The notes under the pieces were generated by a model. It was given only the letters and a program-made list of their open reading frames with translations. It searched no databases and was not told the origin of the DNA. This document shows, piece after piece, positions 7,317 to 15,642 of a stretch of DNA of 45,397 nucleotides. The position numbers and the translations under genes were made by a program. Each line of letters begins with the position of its first letter. The stretch's first letter is position 1. Source of the stretch: a bacterium (GTDB lineage: Bacteria; Verrucomicrobiota; Verrucomicrobiia; Limisphaerales; UBA8199); assembly GCA_021784555.1 (NCBI GenBank), contig JAJYHY010000017.1:1-45397 (forward strand). Direction: 5' to 3'.

Positions 7317-9146
7317 TTAGCGGATTTTTGCCCAAGTGTCTTTCAAGGTAATGGTGCGGTTGAAAACGAGCCGCCCCGGTGTGGCGTCGCGGTCGAGCGC
7401 AAAATAGGCCAGGCGCTCGAACTGGTAACGAAGGCCAGCTTGCGCCTCCTTGAGGCTGGGCTCGCATTTGGCGGTGATGATTTCGAGCGAATGCGGATTC
7501 AGATTCTTCTTGAAATCTCCACAGGCATCTGGCTCGGCGGCGGTGAAGAGCCGGTCATAGAGGCGCACCTCGGCATCGACCGCGTGCGGAACGCTCACCC
7601 AGTGGAGAGTGCCTTTAACTTTGCGATTGGCGGTGGGGCCGCCGGTCTTGCTGTCAAGGTCGGCCGTGCAGCGCAGCTCGACAACCTCGCCGGAGGGGTC
7701 TTTGACGACCTCATCGCATCGAATGATATAAGCGTATTTGAGCCGGACTTCGCCTCCGGGCCTCAACCGGAAAAACTTCGGCGGCGGACTCTCCATAAAA
7801 TCCTCGCGCTCAATGAACAGATGCCGGCTGAAGGGAACCTTGCGGGCGCCAGCCTGAGGGTCTTCCGGATTGTTGATGGCCTCGAGTTCCTCCGATTTGC
7901 CTTCGGGATAATTCGTGATGACGAGCTTGATGGGGCGTAGAACGGCCAGCCGGCGCAAGGCGATTCCGTTCAGTTCATCGCGGATGGCGTGCTCGTACAC
8001 GGCGATGTCGGTCACTGAATTGTACTTGGTCACCCCCACCCCGATGGCGAACCGGCGCAGTGCGCCGGCGGGCACGCCGCGGCGGCGAATGCCGGAGATG
8101 GTGGGCATACGCGGGTCATCCCAGCCGGTAACCACCTTCTCGTTCACTAACTCGATGAGCTTGCGCTTGGAAACGATCATGTAGCTGGGGATCAGCTTGG
8201 CAAACTCGTACTGGCGGGGGAGGGGGCGCGGCAGATCGAGGCTTTCGAGAATCCAGTCATACAGGGGGCGGTGGACCTCAAACTCGAGGGTGCATATCGA
8301 GTGGGTTATCCCTTCGATGTAATCGCTCAGGCAATGCGCGAAATCATACATTGGGTAAACGCGCCATTTGTTGCCGGTGTGATGGTGGTCGGCGTGCCGG
8401 ATACGGTAGAGCACCGGGTCGCGCAGCCAGATGTTGGGCGAAGCCATATCGATCTTGGCCCGGAGCGTGCGCGCGCCGTCAGGGAACTCGCCGCCGCGCA
8501 TCCGGGCGAACAGGTCGAGGTTTTCCTCAACCGAGCGGTTCCGCCACGGGCTTTGTCTTCCGGGCCGGTCCGGCGCGCCGCGATAGGCGTCGGTGTCCTC
8601 CGGCGAGAGGTCGCAGACGTAAGCCAAACCTTTTTTCACGAGGCGCACGGCGTATTGATGGAGTTGATCGAAATAATCCGAGGCATAGAACGGTTCCAGA
8701 TTCCCCAGAGAGGCCGTTGGGGGCACTGCCGGTTCAACGGGCGGCAGGAGGAAATCCTCCTTTCCATCCACGTCGATGTTTTCCGGTGCTGCCCCCCTGG
8801 CCTTGAGGCCCAAGCGGCCATCGGCCCAGCCACCGATCAGCCACCGCACATCTTCGACTATCGACTCGACATACTCGACCTCTTCTTTGATCGGATTGGT
8901 GTCGTCCATGCGCAGGTTGCAGACGCCGCCGAACTCGCGCGCAATGCCGAAATTGAGGCAGATCGACTTGGCATGGCCGATGTGAAGGTAGCCGTTCGGC
9001 TCAGGTGGGAAGCGGGTGTGAATTTGCGAATAACGGTTTTCGGCGACGTGTTTGGCGACGATGTCGCGAATAAAATCCGAAGGCTGCGGTTCCACGGCGG
9101 TTGCGGCGCCGGGCGTTGTCACCGTCCCTGTAGTCGGGGTCGTCAT
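7317..9146 (-). CDS. glnS: Glutaminyl-tRNA synthetase
   Basis: It charges tRNA-Gln with glutamine. The 609-residue class I synthetase has the HIGH motif (His55-Ile-Gly-His58 in PPEPNGYLHIGHAKS), a KMSKS-type loop MIVSKRKL and the GlnRS-specific GWDDPRMPTISGIRRRG, followed by the two-barrel anticodon domain. Between the conserved DTNPIKEEVEYVESI helix and YASDYFDQL there is an extra low-complexity loop of about 45 residues (108-153, including PPVEPAVPPTA) absent from E. coli GlnRS. No YqeY extension is present. The start at 9146 (MTTPTTGTVTT) was chosen over an upstream ATG at 9221 because the added residues look non-coding, though the first 20 residues are poorly conserved either way. It converges on the DUF1080 gene. 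Confidence 0.96.
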   Translation of the reverse strand: MTTPTTGTVTTPGAATAVEPQPSDFIRDIVAKHVAENRYSQIHTRFPPEPNGYLHIGHAKSICLNFGIAREFGGVCNLRMDDTNPIKEEVEYVESIVEDVRWLIGGWADGRLGLKARGAAPENIDVDGKEDFLLPPVEPAVPPTASLGNLEPFYASDYFDQLHQYAVRLVKKGLAYVCDLSPEDTDAYRGAPDRPGRQSPWRNRSVEENLDLFARMRGGEFPDGARTLRAKIDMASPNIWLRDPVLYRIRHADHHHTGNKWRVYPMYDFAHCLSDYIEGITHSICTLEFEVHRPLYDWILESLDLPRPLPRQYEFAKLIPSYMIVSKRKLIELVNEKVVTGWDDPRMPTISGIRRRGVPAGALRRFAIGVGVTKYNSVTDIAVYEHAIRDELNGIALRRLAVLRPIKLVITNYPEGKSEELEAINNPEDPQAGARKVPFSRHLFIEREDFMESPPPKFFRLRPGGEVRLKYAYIIRCDEVVKDPSGEVVELRCTADLDSKTGGPTANRKVKGTLHWVSVPHAVDAEVRLYDRLFTAAEPDACGDFKKNLNPHSLEIITAKCEPSLKEAQAGLRYQFERLAYFALDRDATPGRLVFNRTITLKDTWAKIR

Positions 9147-9249
9147 GTCAGTCTTTTCTTCTATTTTACTGGCGCAAGGGGCGGGAGACAAGCGCCGTTG
9201 CGGAAGAAGCCCAGTTCTCACCTCTGAGAGAGGAAAGAGAGGGAAAGCG

Positions 9250-9283
9250 ACGGATGGCGTCGCACTCCAGACGCTAGCGCGAC
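9250..9283 (+). repeat. Half copy of inverted repeat family B
   Basis: GGATGGCGTCGCACTCCAGA and the bases after it align, with several substitutions, to positions 4262-4295 of the full family B element (arm plus adjoining centre). No matching right arm follows. It lies in the 280-base spacer between glnS and the TIGR03790 gene. Confidence 0.5.
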
Positions 9284-9413
9284 AAATCCGCCGGCAGGCG
9301 GGTCAAACGCTCGAAGAACTGCCGGGCCCTTGAGGTGACCATCGGGGGCCGCCCTCGGGAAGCCAGCGGCTGGCGGCACTCAATCTGAACTGATTCAGCG
9401 CGAGGCCTGTCCA

Positions 9414-9419
9414 TATAAA
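9414..9419 (+). promoter_or_regulatory. Possible -10 box (TATAAA) six bases before the TIGR03790 start
   Basis: TATAAA at 9414-9419 lies so close to the ATG at 9426 that transcription from it would begin at or next to the start codon, giving a leaderless message. There is no convincing ribosome-binding site upstream of the ATG. The -35 region is weak (TGATTC at 9391). Confidence 0.25.
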
Positions 9420-9425
9420 CGATAA

Positions 9426-11087
9426 ATGAGAATCGTTTTTTCGTTCTGCATCCTGTTGCTGACGGCGGGGGCCGCTCTTGCCTCTTCCGAGCCGGGGGAT
9501 GAGGTCGTGGTGGTCTATAACAAGCGGCTGCGGCAATCCAAGGAGATTGCCGAGCATTACGCGGCAATGCGCCAGGTGCCCTCGTCGCAGGTTTTTGGTT
9601 TTTCCATGACAACCAACCCGGAGATGTCGCGCGCTCAATTCCACGATTCATTGGAGAGGCCCCTGGCGAAGAAGCTGGTGCGGAAGCATCTCTGGGAAAT
9701 CGGTCTCAGGCCCGTTCCCGCCACCGAAGATCAGCCCGCGCGGAGCGAGCCGATCGTCGTCAGTTCCAAGATCCGCTATGCGGTGCTCTGTTACGGTGTG
9801 CCTTACAAGATTGCGCCGGACCTCACCCTCAAAGAACCGGGCGAAGACAAGCTGCGCCCGGAGCTGCGGCGCAATGAAGCGGCGGTCGATAGCGAGTTGG
9901 CCTTGCTGCCGCTGATGGAACGACACCTGCCTTTGGACGGCCCGCTGCGCAATCCGGTCTATAACGCGACCAACGCCGCCTCCATCGATCCGACCAACGG
10001 CGTGCTCATGGTCGCGCGGCTCGACGGCCCCAGTGCCGCCATCGCCGATCACCTGGTGGACAAGGCCATCGAGGCCGAGACGCGCGGCATGTGGGGCCGA
10101 GCCTACTTCGACCTGCGAGACACCACCGCCCCCGGCTATAAAGCGGGCGACGACATGCTCCGCGACGCCGCCGCTGTTTGCGAGCGTCTCGGATTCGAAA
10201 CCACTGTCGATAACCAACCGGCCACCTTCCGCCCCGGCTTCCCGATGAGCAACATCGCGTTCTACGCGGGCTGGTATGACGAAAACGTCTCCGGCCCGTT
10301 TACACGTCCCAAGGTCGAGTTCATGCCCGGGGCCTTCGCCTACCATCTTCATTCCTTCAGCGCGGCCAACCTGCGCAGCGCCAAGCTCAATTGGGTCGGG
10401 CCGCTCTTGGCCAAGGGCGCCACCATCTCCATGGGCTGCGTCTATGAACCCTATCTCGGCGGAACGCCTGATATTGCCTCGTTCACCGTGCGTTTTCTCT
10501 TCAGCGGCTTCAGCTTTGGCGAAGCCGCATACGCTGACCAGAGGGTGTTGTCCTGGCAAACCACCGTTGTGGGCGACCCCCTCTACCGGCCCTTTGGCCG
10601 CAACCTGGACAAGCTCACCCGCCGGCTCCAGGAGCGGAACGACCCTTTCCTCCAATGGGCGTACCTGCGCCTGCTCGACCTCAACGTCGCCGCTGGGAAG
10701 CCGGCAACCGATGCCGCATCCATACTCGAACAGTTGCCACTGACCAAGACCAGCCCCATCCTTTCCGAGAAGCTTGGCGGCCTCTACGAATCCCTCGGCA
10801 AACCTTCCTCCGCGGCCGACATGTTCCTGCAAGCCCTCAAACTCGACCCTTCCCCCCAGCAGCGTCTCCGCCTCAGGCTCACCCTCGGCAGCCAACTCCC
10901 GCCTCTGAACCGCACCGCCGAGGCATATCAGCAATACCAGGACGCGCTCAAGGAAATGCCTGACTACCCGGACAAACTCCCCATCTACAAACGCCTCCTG
11001 TTCCTGGCCCAGGCCTTGCACAAAGATGCGGACGTGGGGCATTACCAGGCCAAAATCGAGCAACTCGCCTTTCATAAGGGATCATAG
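9426..11087 (+). CDS. TIGR03790 family exported protein with C-terminal TPR-like repeats
   Basis: The 553-residue protein starts with a signal peptide (residues 1-20, FCILLLTAGAALASS). It matches the TIGR03790 family of unknown function: DEVVVVYNKRLRQSKEIAEH near the start, then IRYAVLCYGVPYKI, RAYFDLRDTTAPGYKAGDD, and a glycine-rich GATISMGCVYEPYLGG. The last 150 residues contain helical repeats resembling TPRs (ILSEKLGGLYESLGKPSSA, then MFLQALKLDPSPQQRLRLRL). Members are common in Verrucomicrobia and Planctomycetes; no activity is known to me. It is probably periplasmic. The start is clear, although the message may be leaderless. Confidence 0.88.
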   Translation: MRIVFSFCILLLTAGAALASSEPGDEVVVVYNKRLRQSKEIAEHYAAMRQVPSSQVFGFSMTTNPEMSRAQFHDSLERPLAKKLVRKHLWEIGLRPVPATEDQPARSEPIVVSSKIRYAVLCYGVPYKIAPDLTLKEPGEDKLRPELRRNEAAVDSELALLPLMERHLPLDGPLRNPVYNATNAASIDPTNGVLMVARLDGPSAAIADHLVDKAIEAETRGMWGRAYFDLRDTTAPGYKAGDDMLRDAAAVCERLGFETTVDNQPATFRPGFPMSNIAFYAGWYDENVSGPFTRPKVEFMPGAFAYHLHSFSAANLRSAKLNWVGPLLAKGATISMGCVYEPYLGGTPDIASFTVRFLFSGFSFGEAAYADQRVLSWQTTVVGDPLYRPFGRNLDKLTRRLQERNDPFLQWAYLRLLDLNVAAGKPATDAASILEQLPLTKTSPILSEKLGGLYESLGKPSSAADMFLQALKLDPSPQQRLRLRLTLGSQLPPLNRTAEAYQQYQDALKEMPDYPDKLPIYKRLLFLAQALHKDADVGHYQAKIEQLAFHKGS

Positions 11088-11440
11088 GGCGCCGGCTCTC
11101 GGTGCCTGTTTGGCGTACGGATTCTCCGAAAGCCCGGCTCCCTATCCGAAATTGCGTGCGCTTTTCCCCTTGCCGCATTTGAAATCGTTTCGGATTTCGA
11201 CCTTATCCAATGCCGATGCGCTGGTACCCCTCGGATGCGCCTTGAGTACAGGGCCTCCTTCAATGATGTTCTCGCCCTGTTGACCAATTAACACGGGCTG
11301 ATATACTGTATGTGAATCTCTTGTGGATGAACGGCGATGCAGCGGCTGCAAACGAGTCTCACTCCTGAAGGGCTCGGCGCCAGCGGTGGCCGCGAGCCTG
11401 CCCGCGAATCATCCCTCGCCCTCGAACCACACAATCCCCT
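11088..11440. other. 353-base spacer, no recognised gene
   Basis: No protein family, RNA gene or strong hairpin was recognised. A minus-strand frame at 11142-11351 has a somewhat protein-like stretch (ALDKVEIRNDFKCGKGKS) but no ribosome-binding site or known domain. The next gene is read from an ATG at 11441. Confidence 0.35.
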
Positions 11441-14400
11441 ATGTATTCGACCTCAAGCTACCCGGTTTTTTTCCAATTCCGTTCCAGATTTCGGCCTCTA
11501 GATTCTGAACTGAGGGCCGCCGGCTCTGCCGCTCCTGCCCTTCTCGCGCTAATCCTGCTCTTGGGCGGCGGCCCCGCCCAAGGTTTCGGTCAGACAGCGT
11601 TTGTGGACTTCACCACGCCGGGCCAATACACCAACAGTTTCAATCCCTGGAACGACGTGGGCGGGGCGAACCTCGGCGCTTTCGCCTTTGTGCAGAGCGC
11701 CACCGCCGGGGTGGGCGGCAGCGGCGGCGTGAGTGTTTTCCAAAGTACAGACACGACGGCGACCTACACCAACCAGAGTTGGGACTTCTCCACAAAGGGC
11801 GCCGCCATGACGATTTCGGTGATGGTCAAAGCCAACGGCCAGACCAGCGGCGACAAAGTGCAATTGGGGATCATCAATTCGACCGACAATGGTTTGAATG
11901 ACAATGGCACGGTAGCCTTCGAGAGCTTCCGAATTATTCCCGCCAGTCCGACCGGCTTTTCGTTGCGGGAGCAATACCGCTCCGGGGGCGTACTCACCGA
12001 GAACCAACTCGGAACGATCAATACGACGGTGGGCAATTGGTACAAGTTCGTGGTAACATTCACGAACGTCTCAGGGGCCTCGGGCGCTTACGACGCCGCC
12101 TGCGCCTTCTATGACTACGGCACGGATGGACTCACGCCCGGGGCGGACATTGTAAGCTTTTCCACCTCGGTGAGCCATACCGGCCAGACGGATGTTACCG
12201 CTCCAAGAATGTGGCCGGCCTTCCGCGCGTTTCAAGATGCGGGGATCGATGCCTGGGATAGTTTCCTGGTTTATACGCCGGCGAGTCCGCCGGTCATCAC
12301 CATCCCCCTGACGAATGCCACCGTGGCGGCCGGGCAAAGCGCCACTTTCCGGGTGCTAGCTGAGGGGCCTGGCCCCATCAGCTACCTATGGCTGACCAAC
12401 GGCGTCCTGATTTCCGGAGCTACCGCGAATTCCTACACCACCCCGGCTCTGGCGGCCAGCAGCACGAACATCGCGGTTGTGGCTAAAAACGCGAACGGAG
12501 CGGCCACCAACTCCGCGGCTATCAATGTCTTTGTGCCGTCCCTAGCGGCAATTGCCAACCTGCCCGCGACCGGCATAGAAACCACAGCGGCAACCCTCAA
12601 GGGCCAGGTGCTGTCCACCGGGGGAGATGTGCCCAAGGTGAACCTGTTCTACGGTCCGACGGACGGTGGCGCCAATGCTGGGGCCTGGTCTAACAGCCTC
12701 AGCCTGGGCCTGCAGTCCGGGGCCTTTTCTCAAACGATCTCGGGCCTCAACTCGAATACGACCTACTTCTTTGCGGCGGAGGCCAGCAATTCGGCGGGCA
12801 GCGCTTGGGCTCAGCCGTCCGGAACCTTTACTACCCTGGCGACAAATCCTCCCGCGCCGCCGTCAGTCGCAGTGTTGACTCAGCACAACGACGATGCCCG
12901 CGACGGGGCCAACCTCCAGGAAACCCTCCTGAACACGAGCAACGTCAATACGAACCAGTTCGGGCTGTTATACACGCGTCCCGTGGACGACCAGGTTTAC
13001 GCGCAACCGTTGATTATGACCAACGCCAGCATTCTGGGCAAAGGCGTCCATAACCTTGTCATCGTGGCCACCGTGAACGACTCGGTCTATGCGTTTGATG
13101 CGGATGACCCGAGGGTCACGGCGCCGTATTGGCAGGTCAGCTTCCTGGGACCCAACATCCGGGCGCCGCGTAACAGCGACATGACCGGGGCTTGCGGCGG
13201 CAATTACAAGGACTTCAGCGGCAACCTGGGCATTGTCGGCACCCCGGTTATCGACCCGGCGTCGGGCACGATCTACCTGGTGGCGCGGACGCTCGAAAAC
13301 GGGAGCACGTTTGTTCAGCGCCTTCACGCGTTGGACGTGGCCACGGGATTGGATCGAGTTCCGCCAGTCGTGATCACGGCCACCTATGCTGGCGATGGGG
13401 CTGGCAGCGTGGGCGGGGTGCTCACCTTCGACCCCCAACGGCAGAATCAGCGTCCGGGCCTGGCCCTGGCAAATGGGGTCGTGTATATCGCGTGGGCCTC
13501 GCACTGCGACTGGGGTCCTTACCACGGCTGGGTCATTGGTTACGACGCCAGCACGCTCCAGCGGATGGTCGTCTATAACGACACTCCCAACGGCTACAAC
13601 GGCGGCATCTGGATGAGCGGCCAGGCCCCGGCCATCGACAGCCAGGGCAACCTCTATCTCTCCACCGGCAACGGCTCGGTTGATACCGCCAGTTCGCTGG
13701 ACCGAGGGGAAAGCTTTCTCAAGCTAACGCCCAATGGGGGCAGGCTGGCGGTGGCCAGTTGGTTCACGCCATATAACTGGCCGGTACTGGAAGCCGGGGA
13801 CGTTGATCTCGGCTCAGACGGGCTAATGCTGATACCGGGCACGAGCCTGGTCTTCGGGGGCGGCAAGCAAGGTATGATGTACTTGGTGAATCGGGATAAG
13901 ATGGGTGGATTGAGCGGAGGCTCTTCGGACACCAACATCGTGCAGAGTTTCCGCGTCACTAACAACCAGATCCATGGCGGGGCGGTGTGGTGGAACGGCG
14001 CCGGCGGGCCTTACGCCTATGTGTGGCCGGCCGCGGCTGCCTTGCAGCAATACCGATTCGACGCTTCGTCCGACAAATTCGCGCTTCCCGCTTTTGCCCA
14101 GGGACCCAGCGTGGCTCCCAACGGCCAACCCGGCGGCATTTTGGCCCTCTCGGCCGATGGCAGCAAACCTGGGAGTGGTATCGTCTGGGCTTCGCACCAA
14201 ATGTCCGGCGACGCCAATCAAAGCGTGCGCCCCGGCATCCTCCGTGCTTACGACGCCGGCAATGTCGCGCACGAGCTTTGGAATTCCGAGCAATTGAGCG
14301 CGCGCGATGCCGTCGGTAACTTCGCCAAGTTTGTTCCACCCACCGTGGCCAATGGCAAAGTGTATCTGGCAACCTTCTCCGGACGGCTGGATGTCTATGG

Positions 14401-14596
14401 GTTGTTGGCGCCGGCCGGGCCGGTGCGTGTCACCGTCCAGTGGCAGGGCAAACAAGTGCGGCTAAGTTGGCCCGCCGGCACGCTCCAGTCCGCCGGGCAA
14501 GTGACCGGCCCTTACACGAACATCACCACGGCCACTTCGCCCTACACTCTTAGCCCTACCAATGCGGCGCAGTTCTTCCGCGTGAAATCACCGTAG
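11441..14596 (+). CDS. Large exported Ig/Fn3/PQQ-type beta-propeller protein
   Basis: The 1051-residue protein has a signal-peptide-like hydrophobic run at about 31-50 (PALLALILLLGGGPAQGFGQ). In order follow: a lectin-like domain (about 52-280, FVDFTTPGQYTNSFNPWND); an Ig-like domain (about 285-365, ATVAAGQSATFRVLAEGPGP); a fibronectin III domain (about 370-465, with TTYFFAAEASNSAGSAW); and a PQQ-type propeller (about 480-990, with HNDDARDGANLQETLL near its start and VVIGYDAS/YLSTGNGSVD blades). A C-terminal module ends in the FFRVKSP tail common in Verrucomicrobia secreted proteins (VRLSWPAGTLQSAGQVTGPY). It is probably an extracellular or outer-membrane protein binding polymers; no enzyme residues are visible. 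The start is uncertain because the first 25 residues are unusually polar before the hydrophobic core. Confidence 0.8.
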   Translation: MYSTSSYPVFFQFRSRFRPLDSELRAAGSAAPALLALILLLGGGPAQGFGQTAFVDFTTPGQYTNSFNPWNDVGGANLGAFAFVQSATAGVGGSGGVSVFQSTDTTATYTNQSWDFSTKGAAMTISVMVKANGQTSGDKVQLGIINSTDNGLNDNGTVAFESFRIIPASPTGFSLREQYRSGGVLTENQLGTINTTVGNWYKFVVTFTNVSGASGAYDAACAFYDYGTDGLTPGADIVSFSTSVSHTGQTDVTAPRMWPAFRAFQDAGIDAWDSFLVYTPASPPVITIPLTNATVAAGQSATFRVLAEGPGPISYLWLTNGVLISGATANSYTTPALAASSTNIAVVAKNANGAATNSAAINVFVPSLAAIANLPATGIETTAATLKGQVLSTGGDVPKVNLFYGPTDGGANAGAWSNSLSLGLQSGAFSQTISGLNSNTTYFFAAEASNSAGSAWAQPSGTFTTLATNPPAPPSVAVLTQHNDDARDGANLQETLLNTSNVNTNQFGLLYTRPVDDQVYAQPLIMTNASILGKGVHNLVIVATVNDSVYAFDADDPRVTAPYWQVSFLGPNIRAPRNSDMTGACGGNYKDFSGNLGIVGTPVIDPASGTIYLVARTLENGSTFVQRLHALDVATGLDRVPPVVITATYAGDGAGSVGGVLTFDPQRQNQRPGLALANGVVYIAWASHCDWGPYHGWVIGYDASTLQRMVVYNDTPNGYNGGIWMSGQAPAIDSQGNLYLSTGNGSVDTASSLDRGESFLKLTPNGGRLAVASWFTPYNWPVLEAGDVDLGSDGLMLIPGTSLVFGGGKQGMMYLVNRDKMGGLSGGSSDTNIVQSFRVTNNQIHGGAVWWNGAGGPYAYVWPAAAALQQYRFDASSDKFALPAFAQGPSVAPNGQPGGILALSADGSKPGSGIVWASHQMSGDANQSVRPGILRAYDAGNVAHELWNSEQLSARDAVGNFAKFVPPTVANGKVYLATFSGRLDVYGLLAPAGPVRVTVQWQGKQVRLSWPAGTLQSAGQVTGPYTNITTATSPYTLSPTNAAQFFRVKSP

Positions 14597-14745
14597 CGGC
14601 GTGAACCGTAAAATGTGAAACGTGAGGCGCCCAGGCCACGACGGAGCTTGGGAGATAGGACTCACATTTCACCATTTCCTTGCTATCGCGCTAGGCCCAA
14701 TGCCTTTCGGAAATTCCGCGTCAGGCGCGCGCAGGTGCCGCCTCA

Positions 14746-14787
14746 GGCCGAGTTGAGCACACCTTGCAAGGTGTGCTCAACTCGGCC
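14746..14787. repeat. Perfect 42-base palindrome
   Basis: The sequence from GGCCGAGTTGAGCACACC to its mirror GGTGTGCTCAACTCGGCC, centred between 14766 and 14767 (CCTTG|CAAGG), reads identically on both strands with no mismatch and no spacer. It lies 150 bases after the stop of the propeller protein. It is not followed by a T-run, so a standard intrinsic terminator is unlikely. Confidence 0.92.
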
Positions 14788-14895
14788 CAGGTCGGATCGG
14801 GCTGTTGCACCAGCATTCCGAACAGGCCGAGGCGGGCGCGATGGGCCGCGGTGCGGCGGGTGCGTGAGGGTGCGGGTCGGGGTTGAGGTGCGCTT

Positions 14896-14925
14896 GGCAC
14901 ACATTGCAAGGTGTGATCAAATCCG
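14896..14925. repeat. Diverged half copy of the 42-base palindrome
   Basis: GCACACATTGCAAGGTGTGA and the bases after it match the core and right arm of the palindrome at 14746-14787 with several substitutions. The central ACA(C/T)TTGCAAGGTGTG core is kept. The outer arms no longer pair well. Confidence 0.55.
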
Positions 14926-15085
14926 TCAACCCGTGCCGCCTGCGGCTCCTGTGCTGGCGCCCATGGCTGCACCCTGAACCGTCGACGTTCCGACGCGCAA
15001 GGCCTCCAGGCGGAGCCCCTCGGAACTCGATTCGGCAATTTCCGAGAGGCATTAGCACTGGGCCCGAATCTCTCAGACGCGGGTG

Positions 15086-15109
15086 GGGCGCGCAGTCCTC
15101 TGCGCGCCC
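15086..15109. repeat. Strong GC hairpin
   Basis: GGGCGCGCAG (15086-15095) and CTGCGCGCCC (15100-15109) are perfect complements around a TCCT loop. No T-run follows. It is the kind of boilerplate hairpin repeated in spacers of such genomes; no second copy was noticed in this window. Confidence 0.6.
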
Positions 15110-15347
15110 GACCGCTATTAAGTTTAGGTGACGTAGCCATTTTGCGCTTGCTCTGGCTCCCAATCCTTGAGGCCGAGAAAGAGCATGAGCATGACCAAGA
15201 GCAAGAACTTGACCCGCCCTCAAAGTCACTCAACCTTAATGGCGGTACTGCGCGCCCTACCCATGGGCTGTCGCCGTTTTACTCGCGGCACGAAGGGGCA
15301 CGAGCGAGCGGTTGCCTCCAGCCAGAGGCTGAGTTAGGCTGCGTTGC

Positions 15348-15548
15348 ATGACCATTACTGACATTGAAAAGGCCATTGGGAATGAACGGCGGAAACCATT
15401 GATCCTGGTGTTGGAAAGCGGCCTCCAACTCACCCTCAGCCCCGACAGCTATGGCAAAACCAAGAATGGCGAGTTGCTCTTTATCCCGCTGGAGGGACGA
15501 GAGTTTGCGATCGTAGAAACGTCCTCCGTCAAAACGATTTTGAAGTAA
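15348..15548 (+). CDS. Small hypothetical protein
   Basis: The 66-residue frame (MTITDIEKAIGNERRKPLI... ending in FAIVETSSVKTILK) has amino-acid composition like a real compact alpha/beta protein: a starting helix, then ILVLESGLQLTL and ELLFIPLEGREFAIV as likely beta-strands. It does not match a family I can name, and there is no strong ribosome-binding site before the ATG. The gene is isolated: a repeat-rich spacer precedes it and pnkp converges on it about 95 bases downstream. Confidence 0.45.
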   Translation: MTITDIEKAIGNERRKPLILVLESGLQLTLSPDSYGKTKNGELLFIPLEGREFAIVETSSVKTILK

Positions 15549-15642
15549 GTCGGCGGCTCGAACGACAGTTCCCGAGTGCTAAGAATACTTTGAGGAAGAC
15601 CTTGGAACAAGCACGCGGAGCCGGGGTGAATCTCGAGCCTGC

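Larger units (their letters stand above)
14597..15347. other. 751-base repeat-rich spacer
   Basis: No gene was recognised. The stretch contains a 42-base perfect palindrome (14746-14787), a diverged copy of it (14896-14925), a strong GC hairpin (15086-15109) and an AGCATGA/AAGAGCA-type purine-rich low-complexity run at about 15178-15213. Open frames across it are artefacts of GC-rich composition. Confidence 0.55.

Noticed and set aside
9648..11075. A 475-codon open frame on the minus strand opposite the TIGR03790 gene
   Set aside because: It is the mirror of a real gene with GC-rich codons; its protein is low-complexity and has no family resemblance, whereas the plus-strand frame has a signal peptide and family motifs.
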